Shown here: positions 34,223-43,965 of the stretch, piece after piece | How positions within the stretch are numbered: position 1 is the first letter of the stretch | Layout of the letters: each line of letters begins with the position of its first letter | Source of the DNA: Catenulispora rubra | GTDB taxonomy: Bacteria > Actinomycetota > Actinomycetes > Streptomycetales > Catenulisporaceae | Assembly: GCF_015356825.1 (NCBI RefSeq) | Contig: NZ_JAACYW010000022.1 | Coordinates: forward strand, 1-64,000 | Length of the DNA stretch: 64,000 bases | Direction: 5' to 3' | Notes under the pieces: generated by a model | What the model was told of the DNA's origin: nothing | Seen by the model: the letters and a program-made list of their open reading frames with translations, nothing else | Database searches by the model: none | Translations under genes and position numbers: made by a program

Positions 34223-37135
34223 CTAGTCCCCCGATCGCAGTGCGCTCACAACCGTCAGCGGCCTGCGCAGCGCCGCCTCCGCGAACACCGCCAGCAGCGC
34301 CACGCCCGGAACCGCGATCGTGGCGGCCGCCACCACCGCCACGTTCGTGTGCACCGCCAGGTGCGACGAGTTCAGGCCGGCCAGTGCGGACAGGTCGACG
34401 GATCCGGCCAGCAACGGCACTGTCGCCAGCCCCGTCGCCAGGCCGCCGACGGTTACCACCAACAGCACAGGCAGCGCCTCCAGTACTGCGATGCGCCGGA
34501 GCCGCGGACGGCCGAAGCCCATCGTGGCCAGGAACGCCGCCGCCCGGCGTCGGGCGGCCGAGCCCGCCGCCAGAGTCAGCAGCACGGCCAGTGCGCACAG
34601 CAGCGCTTCCAGCACCGTCTCTCCGGCGTACACGCGCTCGGTGAGGCGGTCCAGATCGGTGGTGCCTGCCGCATCCGCGGGCCCGGCTTCCATTGAGATT
34701 TGGTCGTTGGGTTCCGAGAACAGGCCCGGTCCGCTCAGCGCCGCCAGAGCCGTCGCGCGGCCGGACACCCATGCGTCGCTGCGGGCCGGTGCTGAGCCGA
34801 TCTGTGCCTTGAGGATCTGGTAGTCCACCATCAGGACCGCCTCGCCCTTGGGCGCCATGCCCGGCGGGAGCGCCGGGGAGTTGGTGACGATGGTGACCGG
34901 CATGCCCGCGTACTGCACGGTGCCCTGGACGGCGCCGTCGGTTCCCGGGGCGGCGCCGGAGGTCAGCAGGGCCGGCAGTGGCGGGTGGCCCGGGTTGCTC
35001 TGCCTGTAGTCGGTGGCCGGGCGGGCCGCCGATGCCTGTTCGAGCACTGTCAGGGCGCGGTGCAGGCCCGGGGTGTCCAGGGGGCTGCCCTTGATGACGG
35101 CGAGGTAGTCGGCGACGTCCAGGCCGACCAGGGTGACCGGTTGGCCGCCGCTGCTGTTCGCGTCGCCGCCGCTGCCCGCCGCACCGGCCGCGAACGACGC
35201 GCCGCCGTCCAGGGACCCGCCGGCCGCAGCGGTGATTCCGGGCATGGCCCGGATCCGGCCCAGGTCGGTGTCGGTGATGCGGGAGCTGCCGAAGCCGGCG
35301 AACGGGTCGTTCACGTGCGCGCCGGCCCCGACCGACGACCATTGGTCGACGTCGCGGGCCACCGACAGCGAACGGGTGAAGGTGGCGCCGAACACCGAGC
35401 CGGCCAGCGTCGCCAGGATCACCACGGCGGCCAGCGGGCCGATCACCGCGTTGCGGCGCGCCGAGGAGGTCGCGACGAAACCGGTCGCGCCGCGGCCCGA
35501 TCCCAGCGCCGCCGCCAGCGTGATCGGCACCAGCGGGGCCAGCCGCAGCAGCAGCACCCCGGCGGCCAGCGCCACGGTCACCGGCAGGGTGGCCACGACC
35601 GGGTCGATGCCGGTGCCCACCGAACCCAGGCCCCGCGATCGCAGCGTCATGATCTGCGCGGCCAGCAGCGCCAGCACGATCAGCTCCAGCCCGATCCGCG
35701 CCACCGCGTCCGTCCGGCCGCCGAGCCGCCGAGCCACGAACCCCGCCGAGCCGGTGCTGCCGCGCAGCGCGGCGGCGGCCTGGCCGGCGCCGAGCACGAA
35801 CGTCCCGACCACCACTGCCGCGGCCAGCAGCACGCTGCCGGCGTCGAAGGTCGCGTAGCCTGCGGCGCACGCCGCCGCCAACGCCGCCGCCACAGCCGCG
35901 GCGGTGGCCGTGGCGACCTGGTAGCCGACACCGCGCGCCAGTTGCGGAAGCGAGGCGCCCCGAGCCCGGGCCACGACCAAATCCGCGCGCTGCCGATGGA
36001 TCAGCAGCCGTATCGCCAGTGCCAGCACGCCGATCGCGACGGCTGCCAGCGTCGCCAGTCCGAGGGACATGACGACCATGGAGGCGCCGGCGCGGGTCAG
36101 GTAGCCGGACAGGATCGGCGGCAGCGGTGTGCTGACTCCCGGTGCTTTGAGGATGTCGACACTGAACCTCGGGTGCTGAGGATCGGTGATGCGTGGCGAG
36201 GCGGGCAGATAGGCGCCGCTTTTGACGCGGTTCAGATCGTTGACGATCCCGGCCACGTTCCCGGTGCCGATCGCGTTCGGCTTCAGCGGGAAGTCCCAGC
36301 TCAGCACCATGCCGGTGTGGACGCCCGCGACCTGTGCGCCGGCGTCGTCCAGCAGCAGGTCCGAGCGCCAGAACGTCTGCTGTTCGTTCCCGACCATCGT
36401 CGTGTCGACTTGGGGTGTGGCCAGGGCGTCCGCGACGGTGGTGTCAGGGTCGGTCCACCACGGGTCGGCCGCGTCGACCGGGGCGAAGATGCCGGCAACG
36501 GTCACGTGGATCGGTACGCCCCACAGCTCGGCGGCCAGGACCAGCCGGTCGCCGACACCGACGTGCAGCTTCTGGGCCGAGGCCTGGGAGATCCAGGCCC
36601 ACACCGTCGGCGCCGAACCGTCTGCCGGTTGGTCGGCGGGCCCGGCCGCCCTGGTGTCCTGGGGCGTCGGCGGGGCAAGGCCGGCGACCGTGCGCAGCTT
36701 GCCGTCGGAACCGTAGGGCGGCCGCAGCCCGAACTTGGGCGGCAGGTCCAGGGTGGTGAGCGGGGCGGCGGTGTGGGAGTCGGTGGTCATGGTGCCGGGT
36801 CCGGGACTGACGGCGACCATCCTCGCGGTGCCGAGCACCGCGTGCAGGCTCGCCGGCAGCGCCTGTTCCGCCCAGGCGTCGGCCTCGGTCAGGGCCGCGT
36901 CGCCGGCGACGATCCGGTCCTGCGTGTTCAGCTGCGCGGTCTCGGTGACCCCGATCCGGATCTGGCCCCCGGCCGAGGCCAGTGCGTCGTGCAGGGCCCG
37001 GGTGCGATGCACGTCCAGGTAGCCGGGGACGGCGAACACCGCAGCGCCGGTCACCGCCACCAGCAACGCCACCAGCAGCAGCGTCGTGCGGTGCGCCGCG
37101 GCGCCTCGGCGCGCGATGACGTTCACCTTCACCAT
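34223..37135 (-). CDS. FtsX-type ABC transporter permease
   Basis: A 970-aa membrane protein with an N-terminal helix (residues ~15-40), a large extracytoplasmic domain (~45-330), and two sets of helices typical of the MacB/FtsX superfamily. The last helices lie in FLATMGFGRPRLRRIAVLEALPVLLVVTVGG, a classic FtsX coupling segment read here as FLATMGFGR. Such permeases export lipids, peptides or antibiotics, or signal cell-wall hydrolases, together with a cytoplasmic ATPase. Its ATG at 37135 is two bases after the stop of the upstream permease, so the pair is co-translated. No ATPase gene is in the window. Confidence 0.85.
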   Translation of the reverse strand: MVKVNVIARRGAAAHRTTLLLVALLVAVTGAAVFAVPGYLDVHRTRALHDALASAGGQIRIGVTETAQLNTQDRIVAGDAALTEADAWAEQALPASLHAVLGTARMVAVSPGPGTMTTDSHTAAPLTTLDLPPKFGLRPPYGSDGKLRTVAGLAPPTPQDTRAAGPADQPADGSAPTVWAWISQASAQKLHVGVGDRLVLAAELWGVPIHVTVAGIFAPVDAADPWWTDPDTTVADALATPQVDTTMVGNEQQTFWRSDLLLDDAGAQVAGVHTGMVLSWDFPLKPNAIGTGNVAGIVNDLNRVKSGAYLPASPRITDPQHPRFSVDILKAPGVSTPLPPILSGYLTRAGASMVVMSLGLATLAAVAIGVLALAIRLLIHRQRADLVVARARGASLPQLARGVGYQVATATAAAVAAALAAACAAGYATFDAGSVLLAAAVVVGTFVLGAGQAAAALRGSTGSAGFVARRLGGRTDAVARIGLELIVLALLAAQIMTLRSRGLGSVGTGIDPVVATLPVTVALAAGVLLLRLAPLVPITLAAALGSGRGATGFVATSSARRNAVIGPLAAVVILATLAGSVFGATFTRSLSVARDVDQWSSVGAGAHVNDPFAGFGSSRITDTDLGRIRAMPGITAAAGGSLDGGASFAAGAAGSGGDANSSGGQPVTLVGLDVADYLAVIKGSPLDTPGLHRALTVLEQASAARPATDYRQSNPGHPPLPALLTSGAAPGTDGAVQGTVQYAGMPVTIVTNSPALPPGMAPKGEAVLMVDYQILKAQIGSAPARSDAWVSGRATALAALSGPGLFSEPNDQISMEAGPADAAGTTDLDRLTERVYAGETVLEALLCALAVLLTLAAGSAARRRAAAFLATMGFGRPRLRRIAVLEALPVLLVVTVGGLATGLATVPLLAGSVDLSALAGLNSSHLAVHTNVAVVAAATIAVPGVALLAVFAEAALRRPLTVVSALRSGD

Positions 37136-37137
37136 CG

Positions 37138-40100
37138 TCAGTCCTCCCCGAGGCGCAGCATGGAACCGACGGCGGTGCGCCGGCTGGACGACAGAACCGT
37201 TGCCACGCCCAGGCCGAGCGCGGCGACCGCGGCGGCGGCGAGTTCGGCCATCGGCACCCAGGGATCGGTGATCACCACCGGCGGGACCGCGGGCGATCCG
37301 TCGCGGGTGACCATGACCGCCGGAATCAGCAGGTGCGCGAGCAGCTCGCCGATCGCACAGCCGGCGACCACCCCCACTCCCACCAGGAACGCCAGCTCCA
37401 CCGAGGACGCCACCACGATCTGGCGGCGGGTCGCGCCCAAGGCGCGGACCACGGCGTTCTGGCTGGCGCGCTCACGCTGCGCCCCGATCAGGTGGACCAG
37501 GAAGTCGATGAGCGCGAACGCCGCGGCGGCTGCCGCGGCCAGCAGGTACGCCGAGCGGACCCCGTTCTGCGCCGGATCCGTCGTCAGGGTTCTGACGGTG
37601 TCGGCGGAGGCCACGACGTTCGCCGGGGTGTCCAGGGCCCGGAGTGCGGCGGCGGTGGCGGCGCTTCGGCCCGGCGCGGTCCGGACCCACCATTCCAGCG
37701 TCGTGTCCGGCACCTGGTGGCCGGTGACCAGTTCGGTCTGGGCGTTCCAGCGGCCGAGGTCGACCATGATCGCCGGAACGCCGTGGTCCACCCCGGGCAT
37801 GGCCGCGATCTCGCCGACGATGTGGCCGGTGATGCTCTGCGTCGCCACGGTGATCTTCGTGGTGTCGCCGACGTGCTGGCCGGTGGCCTTCAGGAACGCG
37901 GCCGAGGCGACGACCGGCACCGGCGGCAGGTTGTCGACCTGGTGCGGGGTCAGCGCCGCGGGGATCGTGCCGTAGCCGACGACCACGTTCGTGTCAGTGC
38001 CCTGCGCACTGATCGTCGACAGGCTCGTGGTGAGGTTCAGGAACGCGCCGCCGCCGCTGCTCACCGTGGAGTCGACGACGCTCTGGTCGGCCGTGGCCAG
38101 GGAGGTCCACGTCCCGGCGGCCGGGGCCGGGATCGGCGCTCCGGCCTGTCCGTCGGCGCCGATCGGCCGGGCCGATTCGACGGCGAGCTGGAGGCGGGAG
38201 TCGATGGCGCCGCTGGTGGGCTGCGCCGCTCCCGGTCCCCCTTGAAGTGCCTGGACGGCTTGCGGCGCCTCCTGCGCTGCGACGTCCAGGCTCACCGCGG
38301 TCAGGGTCAGCGGCCACGCCAGCGTGCCGGCCGAACCGGTTCCGCCGCCGGAGCCGGAACCCGAGCTGGATCCCGAACCCAAGCCGGATCCTGAGCCGAA
38401 GTCGAACGGGACCGTCAAGTCGTGCTCCCGGCCGTCGACCGGCACCGCGACCGAGGACTGCGCCTGCTGGCCGAGCCGGCCGACGATCGACACGGTCAAG
38501 GTCGCCGTCGGCGTGTCCGCAAGGTAGCCGGCCGGCCAGATCATCGTGCTCAGACCCGGCATCGTGGCCTTGACCCGCAGCGCCAGCCCGGTCGGCTGGC
38601 CGGGGATCGCCAGCGCACGCGCCGCGGATTGGGCGCCCAGATTGGCGGCGAGTGCTGACACACCGCCGGGATACAGGTCCGGCCGCAGGTTCACGGCCCC
38701 GGCGACCTTGTCCGACTGCACCGCCAGCACCGTGACCGAGGTGTCGGTGGCGCCGACGGTGTCCACGTCCCGGCTCACCAGCATCGCGCTGTCCCCGGCC
38801 GGCAGCCGGCCGCCGATCCCGGAGACCAGGATCCCGGGCTGGTTGTAGCCGGAGGCCCGCAGGTCCGAGCCGACCGCGAACGTGCCCTGATCTGTCTGCG
38901 CGCGCCGCCAGGACGCGGAGTAGGACGTGCTGAGCACGGCCATCGCGACGCCGACGACGAGCAGCAGGGCCGGGGTGCCGATGCGGCCGCCGCGGCCGGC
39001 GCGCCAGGCGCCGAGTTCAAAGGAGAACCGGCGGCCGCGGCGGGCCGCGGTCTGCCCGAGCCAGCCGAACAGCGGCACGATCCGTACCGCGATCAGCGCG
39101 GCGGCGGCCAGGGCGAAGGCCGGCGCGGTGACCAGGACCAGGTTGACGCCGGTGCCCGAGCCGTCGGCCGCCGGGGTGCCGGCGGCGCCGTAGCGGCGCA
39201 GCTGGCTGTAGCCGAGCAGGCCCAGGGCCACGCATCCCAGCTCCAGGACGCCGCGACGCAGTGTCGCGCCTGCGATACGGCGAGAGCGGGAGCGGAGTAC
39301 GTCGCTGTTGGTGCCGCGTATCGCGGTGAGGACGAGGGTCGCGGTGCACAGCGCGGCCGTGACCACCGAGGCGGTCCAGGTCGCGGCTTGCGATCCCGCC
39401 GCTGACGTGCCGCTGAACAGGTGCGGGACGGTCGCCTGGGCGATGAGGGGAGCCAGGATCGCTGCCGGGACGGTGAACACCAGCGCCTCCGACAGGGCTT
39501 GGAAGGCGATGGTGGGGGCGCCGGCTCCTCGGGCGCGCATCAGCGTCGTGGCGCCGGCCCGGTACTCGACCAGCAGACTCGCCGACATCACCAGGGCGCA
39601 CAGCGCGAGCAGCGCGAGCATCAGAGTGGGGATCAGGGCGCTGGAGGCGACCACGGCCAGAGAGTGTCGCAGCTCGCTGATCTGGGCCGGCGCGCCCAGG
39701 GAGGCTTCGGTCGCGCTGCCCAGGCGGGTGTCCTGTTTCAGGGTGCTGACCAGCGCGCTGAGCTGGTCGGAGAACCGCTGGATGCGAGCCTGGCCGATGC
39801 CGGCGGGGTCGGGGGAGATCTGTGCGCGCAGGGTCGACAGGGCCACCGGTGCTGTGGCACGGTCGAACGCCGCGGCGTCCATCGCGAAGGGCCCGTACTG
39901 CAGGAACCCGCTGGAAGCGCGCTGCGGGCGGCTGACCCCGGCGCCGCCGAGCGGGTCGAGCTGCCAGTAGTGGTCGGCCGTGTCGTGCGGCTGGTAGATC
40001 CCGACGACGGTGATATGGACCGCGGTGCCGCTGATCCGGTTCACGACCGTCACCTGCGCGCCGACGGCCAGTTTCAGCTCATCGGCGGCGGCGCGCGGGA

Positions 40101-40542
40101 CGGCGACCTGGATCGGGCCGGCCGCGTCGCCCTTGGCGGGCCAGGCGCCGGCGAGCAGTTCGGCCTCCTGGTCCAGCCGGTCCACGGCCCAGAACGTCAT
40201 CAGCGGCGGATCGCCGGTGGCGGTTTTGCCGGGCAGCGCGTAGGACGCCGACACCTGCGCCACGTTGACGGTCGGGTGCGGCAGCGCGCCGGTGTCCTGG
40301 GCCAGCGCCGCGAGGGCCGCGGAGCGCTGTGTCGGATCCGGATGGCTGTCCAGCTGCGCGGTGAGCTGCCCGGACGCGCGCCACGACGTCAGCGCCTGCT
40401 GCGCCGCGGTGTCGCCGGCCGCGGAGACGAACCGCGCCAGCATCGCCAGCAGCGTCGTCGTGATGACGATGAGCGCGACCACGGCGCTCATCGTCGGCAG
40501 CTGTCGCCGGAGCCGGCTGAGAACCAGCCTGTGCGTCGGCAT
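37138..40542 (-). CDS. Large FtsX-type ABC transporter permease
   Basis: A 1,134-aa permease related to its downstream partner. It has an N-terminal helix (~15-38), an extracytoplasmic domain, a set of helices near 285-560, a second long soluble domain that contains a Gly/Ser repeat (SGSGLGSGSSSGSGSG, ~residues 710-728), and C-terminal helices with NAVVRALGATRRQIV, the FtsX loop that contacts the ATPase. The presence of that loop argues that an ATPase partner exists elsewhere. The substrate is unknown. First gene of a two-gene operon. Confidence 0.85.
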   Translation of the reverse strand: MPTHRLVLSRLRRQLPTMSAVVALIVITTTLLAMLARFVSAAGDTAAQQALTSWRASGQLTAQLDSHPDPTQRSAALAALAQDTGALPHPTVNVAQVSASYALPGKTATGDPPLMTFWAVDRLDQEAELLAGAWPAKGDAAGPIQVAVPRAAADELKLAVGAQVTVVNRISGTAVHITVVGIYQPHDTADHYWQLDPLGGAGVSRPQRASSGFLQYGPFAMDAAAFDRATAPVALSTLRAQISPDPAGIGQARIQRFSDQLSALVSTLKQDTRLGSATEASLGAPAQISELRHSLAVVASSALIPTLMLALLALCALVMSASLLVEYRAGATTLMRARGAGAPTIAFQALSEALVFTVPAAILAPLIAQATVPHLFSGTSAAGSQAATWTASVVTAALCTATLVLTAIRGTNSDVLRSRSRRIAGATLRRGVLELGCVALGLLGYSQLRRYGAAGTPAADGSGTGVNLVLVTAPAFALAAAALIAVRIVPLFGWLGQTAARRGRRFSFELGAWRAGRGGRIGTPALLLVVGVAMAVLSTSYSASWRRAQTDQGTFAVGSDLRASGYNQPGILVSGIGGRLPAGDSAMLVSRDVDTVGATDTSVTVLAVQSDKVAGAVNLRPDLYPGGVSALAANLGAQSAARALAIPGQPTGLALRVKATMPGLSTMIWPAGYLADTPTATLTVSIVGRLGQQAQSSVAVPVDGREHDLTVPFDFGSGSGLGSGSSSGSGSGGGTGSAGTLAWPLTLTAVSLDVAAQEAPQAVQALQGGPGAAQPTSGAIDSRLQLAVESARPIGADGQAGAPIPAPAAGTWTSLATADQSVVDSTVSSGGGAFLNLTTSLSTISAQGTDTNVVVGYGTIPAALTPHQVDNLPPVPVVASAAFLKATGQHVGDTTKITVATQSITGHIVGEIAAMPGVDHGVPAIMVDLGRWNAQTELVTGHQVPDTTLEWWVRTAPGRSAATAAALRALDTPANVVASADTVRTLTTDPAQNGVRSAYLLAAAAAAAFALIDFLVHLIGAQRERASQNAVVRALGATRRQIVVASSVELAFLVGVGVVAGCAIGELLAHLLIPAVMVTRDGSPAVPPVVITDPWVPMAELAAAAVAALGLGVATVLSSSRRTAVGSMLRLGED

Positions 40543-40685
40543 CGCACCCCCTCGCGCGGAACCCCTGAACGCCGGTCGGCGACCGGCCCTTCAGAGCAAG
40601 ACGTCTCGGCGTGCGCGGCGCGTTGCGGTTGGAGGCGGATCTTTATCGGTCGGTGGCATGGCGGTGGCTGTCGATGCTCAGCCGG

Positions 40686-42881
40686 TCAGACCGCAGCATG
40701 CCGTGCGCGCGTTTCCGGAGCCGCCGTACCGCCGAGCTTCTCCTCAAGCTTCTCCCCCTCGATGTCCGGGTCGGGGACGTGCTTGGCGTACCACTTGGGG
40801 TGGTACCAGATGCGTTCGCCGGCGATGGCCATGAGCGCCGGCACCAGCGTGAGGCGGACCACGAACGCGTCCAGCAGGACGCCGATGGCGAAGCTGAACC
40901 CGATGGCCTTGGTGGTCGCGTCGTTGGTGAAGATGAACGACGCGAAGACGCTCGCCATGATCAGCGCCGCCGCGGCCACCACGCGGGCCGAGCGCCCGGC
41001 GCCGTGCACGACGGCCTCGCGGGCGTCGCCGGTCTTGGTGAAGTGCTCCTTGATGCGCGACACGACGAAGACCTCGTAGTCGCTGGACAGGCCGAACAGC
41101 ACCGCCAGCAGGATGATCGGCAGGAAGCTGAGGGTCTGGCTCGGTTCGATGTCGAAGACCTTCTTGAACCAGCCCCACTGGAAGACCGCCACCTGTGCGC
41201 CGAGGGCGGCCGCCGCCGAGAGCAGGAAGCCGATGATGGATTTGATCGGCACCAGGATCGTGCGGAAGGCGAAGGTGAGCAGCAGGAACGCCAGGCCGAC
41301 GATGGTGATCAGGAAGACCGGCAGCGCGCTGCCGAGCTTGCCGGAGACGTCGATGTTCGTGGCGGCGACACCGCCGATCAGGATGTGCGTCCCGGTGCCG
41401 GCCTCGAACTGTGCGCGGTCCGCGCGGATGCGGTGGACGAGGTCGGTGGTGGCCTTGTCGTTGGGCCCCGTCGTCGGAACGACGGTGACCAGCGCGATGC
41501 CGTCGGTGACGGTCGCGACGCTGGAGGCTGCGACGCCGGGCTGGCGGCCGAGGTTCGTGGCGACCTGCTGGGCCTGCGCGGGGTTGGTGACGTCCTCGGC
41601 GAGGACGGTCAGCGGCCCGTTGAAGCCGGGACCGAAGTGCGCGGTGGTCAGGTCGTAGGCACGGCGGTCGGTCTGGCTGGTCGGCTCCGAGCTCGCGCCG
41701 GGGACACCGAGGTCGATGCGCAAGGCGGGCAGGGCCAGAGCGGACAGCATGAGCACGCCGACGATCAGCACGGGGAAGCGATGGCGCACGACCCAGGCGG
41801 CGTAACGGGTGCCGGTGAGCTTGGTCGGATCGGTCACCGAGGTCGTCGTCGCCTTCCTCGCGCGCCGCAGACCCGGGAGGCGGGAGAACCGGGCGGCGCG
41901 ATGGCCGACGAAGCCGAGCGCGGCGGGCAGCAGAGTCAGCGCGATCAGCAGGGCGACGAGCACGGTTCCGGCCGCGGCGAAGCCCATCACGGTCAGGAAG
42001 GGGATGCCGACCACGGCCAGTCCGCACAACGCGATCACGACGCTGAGACCGGCGAAGACCACCGAACTGCCCGCGGTGCCGGCGGCGCGTCCGGCCGCCT
42101 CTTCGGGTTCGTGGCCTTCGACGAGGTGCGCGCGGTAGCGGGAGAGGATGAACAGGGAGTAGTCGATGCCGCAGGAGATGCCGAGCATCGTGGCCACCGC
42201 CGTGGACGCCGAGGCGATCTGGACGACCGCGGACAGCGCGGTCAGCCCCATCATCGAGATGAGCACGCCGACCAGGGCCGTGACGATCGGCAGGCCGCCG
42301 GCGAGCAGTGAGCCGAAGGTGATGACCAGCACCACCAACGCCACGAGCAGACCGACGGCCTCGGAGCTCGCGCCGGCGCCCGGCTGCGGGTGGACGCCGC
42401 TGAACTCGACATCGAGCCCGGCGTGCCGGGCCGCGGCGACGGCCGGATCGAGGTCGTCGACGGTACTCGTCTTCACGTCGGAGGCCGCGACGTCGTAGGA
42501 GACGGTGGCCAGCGCGACCTTGCCGTCCGGGGAGATCGACTTGGCCTGGAACGGATTGGTCACCGCGGCGACCTGCGGCAGCTTGCCCAGCTGGGCCACG
42601 GCCTGGTCGATCGCGGCGGTGCCGGCCGGGTCGGCGACCGAGCCGTCCCGCACCGCGAACACGACCTGGGTCGAGCCGCCCGAGGCGGCCGGCAGCTTCT
42701 GCTGCAGGACCGAGACGACCTGCTGGGCCTCGGTGCCCGGGATGGTGAACGTGTTGCTGGTCTTGCCGCCGCCGGCCTGCGCGATCAGCACGGTGGCGAA
42801 CACCGCGACGAGCCAGATACCCAGCACGGTCCGGCGTCGCCGGAAGCACCAGCGGGCCAATCGGTAAAGGTAGACGGACAT
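40686..42881 (-). CDS. MMPL family (RND) exporter
   Basis: A 731-aa transporter with two MMPL repeats, each a large extracytoplasmic domain flanked by helix bundles. The opening RLARWCFRRRRTVLGIWL, the first-half ISCGIDYSLFILSRYR and the second-half LLAVLFGLSSDYEVFVVSRIKE are family signatures; the paired GxxxDYxxF/V motifs are the proton-relay region. The family exports lipids and drugs in actinobacteria. ATG at 42881 follows GAGGAGC; the frame extends to 43097 but without a protein-like sequence. It is divergent from a TetR gene, its probable repressor. Confidence 0.9.
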   Translation of the reverse strand: MSVYLYRLARWCFRRRRTVLGIWLVAVFATVLIAQAGGGKTSNTFTIPGTEAQQVVSVLQQKLPAASGGSTQVVFAVRDGSVADPAGTAAIDQAVAQLGKLPQVAAVTNPFQAKSISPDGKVALATVSYDVAASDVKTSTVDDLDPAVAAARHAGLDVEFSGVHPQPGAGASSEAVGLLVALVVLVITFGSLLAGGLPIVTALVGVLISMMGLTALSAVVQIASASTAVATMLGISCGIDYSLFILSRYRAHLVEGHEPEEAAGRAAGTAGSSVVFAGLSVVIALCGLAVVGIPFLTVMGFAAAGTVLVALLIALTLLPAALGFVGHRAARFSRLPGLRRARKATTTSVTDPTKLTGTRYAAWVVRHRFPVLIVGVLMLSALALPALRIDLGVPGASSEPTSQTDRRAYDLTTAHFGPGFNGPLTVLAEDVTNPAQAQQVATNLGRQPGVAASSVATVTDGIALVTVVPTTGPNDKATTDLVHRIRADRAQFEAGTGTHILIGGVAATNIDVSGKLGSALPVFLITIVGLAFLLLTFAFRTILVPIKSIIGFLLSAAAALGAQVAVFQWGWFKKVFDIEPSQTLSFLPIILLAVLFGLSSDYEVFVVSRIKEHFTKTGDAREAVVHGAGRSARVVAAAALIMASVFASFIFTNDATTKAIGFSFAIGVLLDAFVVRLTLVPALMAIAGERIWYHPKWYAKHVPDPDIEGEKLEEKLGGTAAPETRARHAAV

Positions 42882-42998
42882 CGCGTCGCAGCTCCTCGGA
42901 GATAGGGCGGGCCGGTTGTGAACAGGGGCGGGCCGGTCGCGGGTCGGTCGCGGGTCGGACGGGGGTGCCCGGGTCCGAAGCCGATGACTGCCACAGTA

Positions 42999-43035
42999 GG
43001 CATTCTTGCCGTGGACGGCAAACTCACCATGTGAG
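42999..43035. promoter_or_regulatory. Divergent promoter region with two small palindromes
   Basis: GGCA-TTCT-TGCC (42999-43010) and CTCAC-CAT-GTGAG (43023-43035) lie just before the TetR start and ~120 bp before the MMPL start. Either may be the TetR operator. Confidence 0.4.
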
Positions 43036-43048
43036 GTAGTCTTGACAC

Positions 43049-43684
43049 ATGGCCTCGACCGTCCCTCCCGCCACTCCCGGAACCCGCGACGCCGCACCCG
43101 AGCAGGCCTCCGGGCTGCGGGAACGGTCGAAGGCCAAGCGGCGCGCGCTGATCCAGCGCACGGCCATCCGGCTGTTCGCCGAACGCGGCTTCGAGCAGAC
43201 CACGCTGGCCGACATCGCCGAGGAGGCCGAACTGGCCGTGCGGACGGTCACCGGCTACTTCCCGTCGAAGCTGGAGCTGGCCACCTCGTTCGCCGACGAG
43301 ATCGCCGCACGCCTCACCACCGCCCTCGCCGCGACCCCGGAGACGGACCTGGTCGACGTCCTCGACGAGTGGCTGGTGGAGGAGGGCAAGGTCTTCGACC
43401 GGGAGTTCATGGCGCTCACGGACGCGATGTGGGTGACGAACCCGGACCTGCGCGCCCTCGCGAACGTGCGCCTCGCCGACGCCGCGAAGGCCGGCGACGC
43501 GGCGCTCATCGCCCTGGTCGGCCTGCCCGCGGACGATCCCACGATGGAGCTGTGCCTGGCCGCGGTGCAGGCGGTGATCGGCGCCTACTTCATCTCGTTC
43601 GCGACGCACACGCCCACGCCCGAGCGGCACGAGACCGCCATCCGTTACCTGCGGGCCGTGATCGACGCGGCCAAGCAGCGCTGA
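43049..43684 (+). CDS. TetR family regulator, probable repressor of the MMPL exporter
   Basis: A 211-aa protein with the TetR DNA-binding domain at residues ~25-75 (RRALIQRTAIRLFAERGFEQTTLADIAEEAEL, then TVTGYFPSK). The C-terminal ~130 residues are the helical ligand/dimer domain. The first ~22 residues are disordered Pro/Ala-rich. Divergent arrangement with an MMPL transporter is a common repressor-pump pairing. ATG at 43049 has little ribosome-site signal and the transcript may be nearly leaderless. Confidence 0.9.
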   Translation: MASTVPPATPGTRDAAPEQASGLRERSKAKRRALIQRTAIRLFAERGFEQTTLADIAEEAELAVRTVTGYFPSKLELATSFADEIAARLTTALAATPETDLVDVLDEWLVEEGKVFDREFMALTDAMWVTNPDLRALANVRLADAAKAGDAALIALVGLPADDPTMELCLAAVQAVIGAYFISFATHTPTPERHETAIRYLRAVIDAAKQR

Positions 43685-43873
43685 CGCACTGTTCACTGGC
43701 GCAATCGCGATCGGATCACAGATTCCGAATGGTGCGACCCGGGCCGGTGATCAGGGCGTCAGACGACCCCGACGTCCGGTGCGTCCGGTACGTCCGGCGG
43801 CCCCGGCGCCTTCGCCGACGACGGCACCACGTCCCTGGAGGACGGCGGGTTCGGCGACAAGGAGTGCAAGCAG

Positions 43874-43917
43874 GGCCCCGGTCACAGCGCCGCGTGCTGG
43901 GCGCTGCGACCGGGGCC
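43874..43917. terminator. 18-bp hairpin between convergent genes
   Basis: GGCCCCGGTCACAGCGCC and GGCGCTGCGACCGGGGCC pair with one mismatch around an 8-base loop, about 190 bp after the TetR stop and 49 bp after the CHAP-propeller stop. Strong bidirectional terminator. Confidence 0.88.
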
Positions 43918-43965
43918 TGTGATCAGTTCGATGCGACTACGGTGCGACTATGGTGCGGCTGGCCA

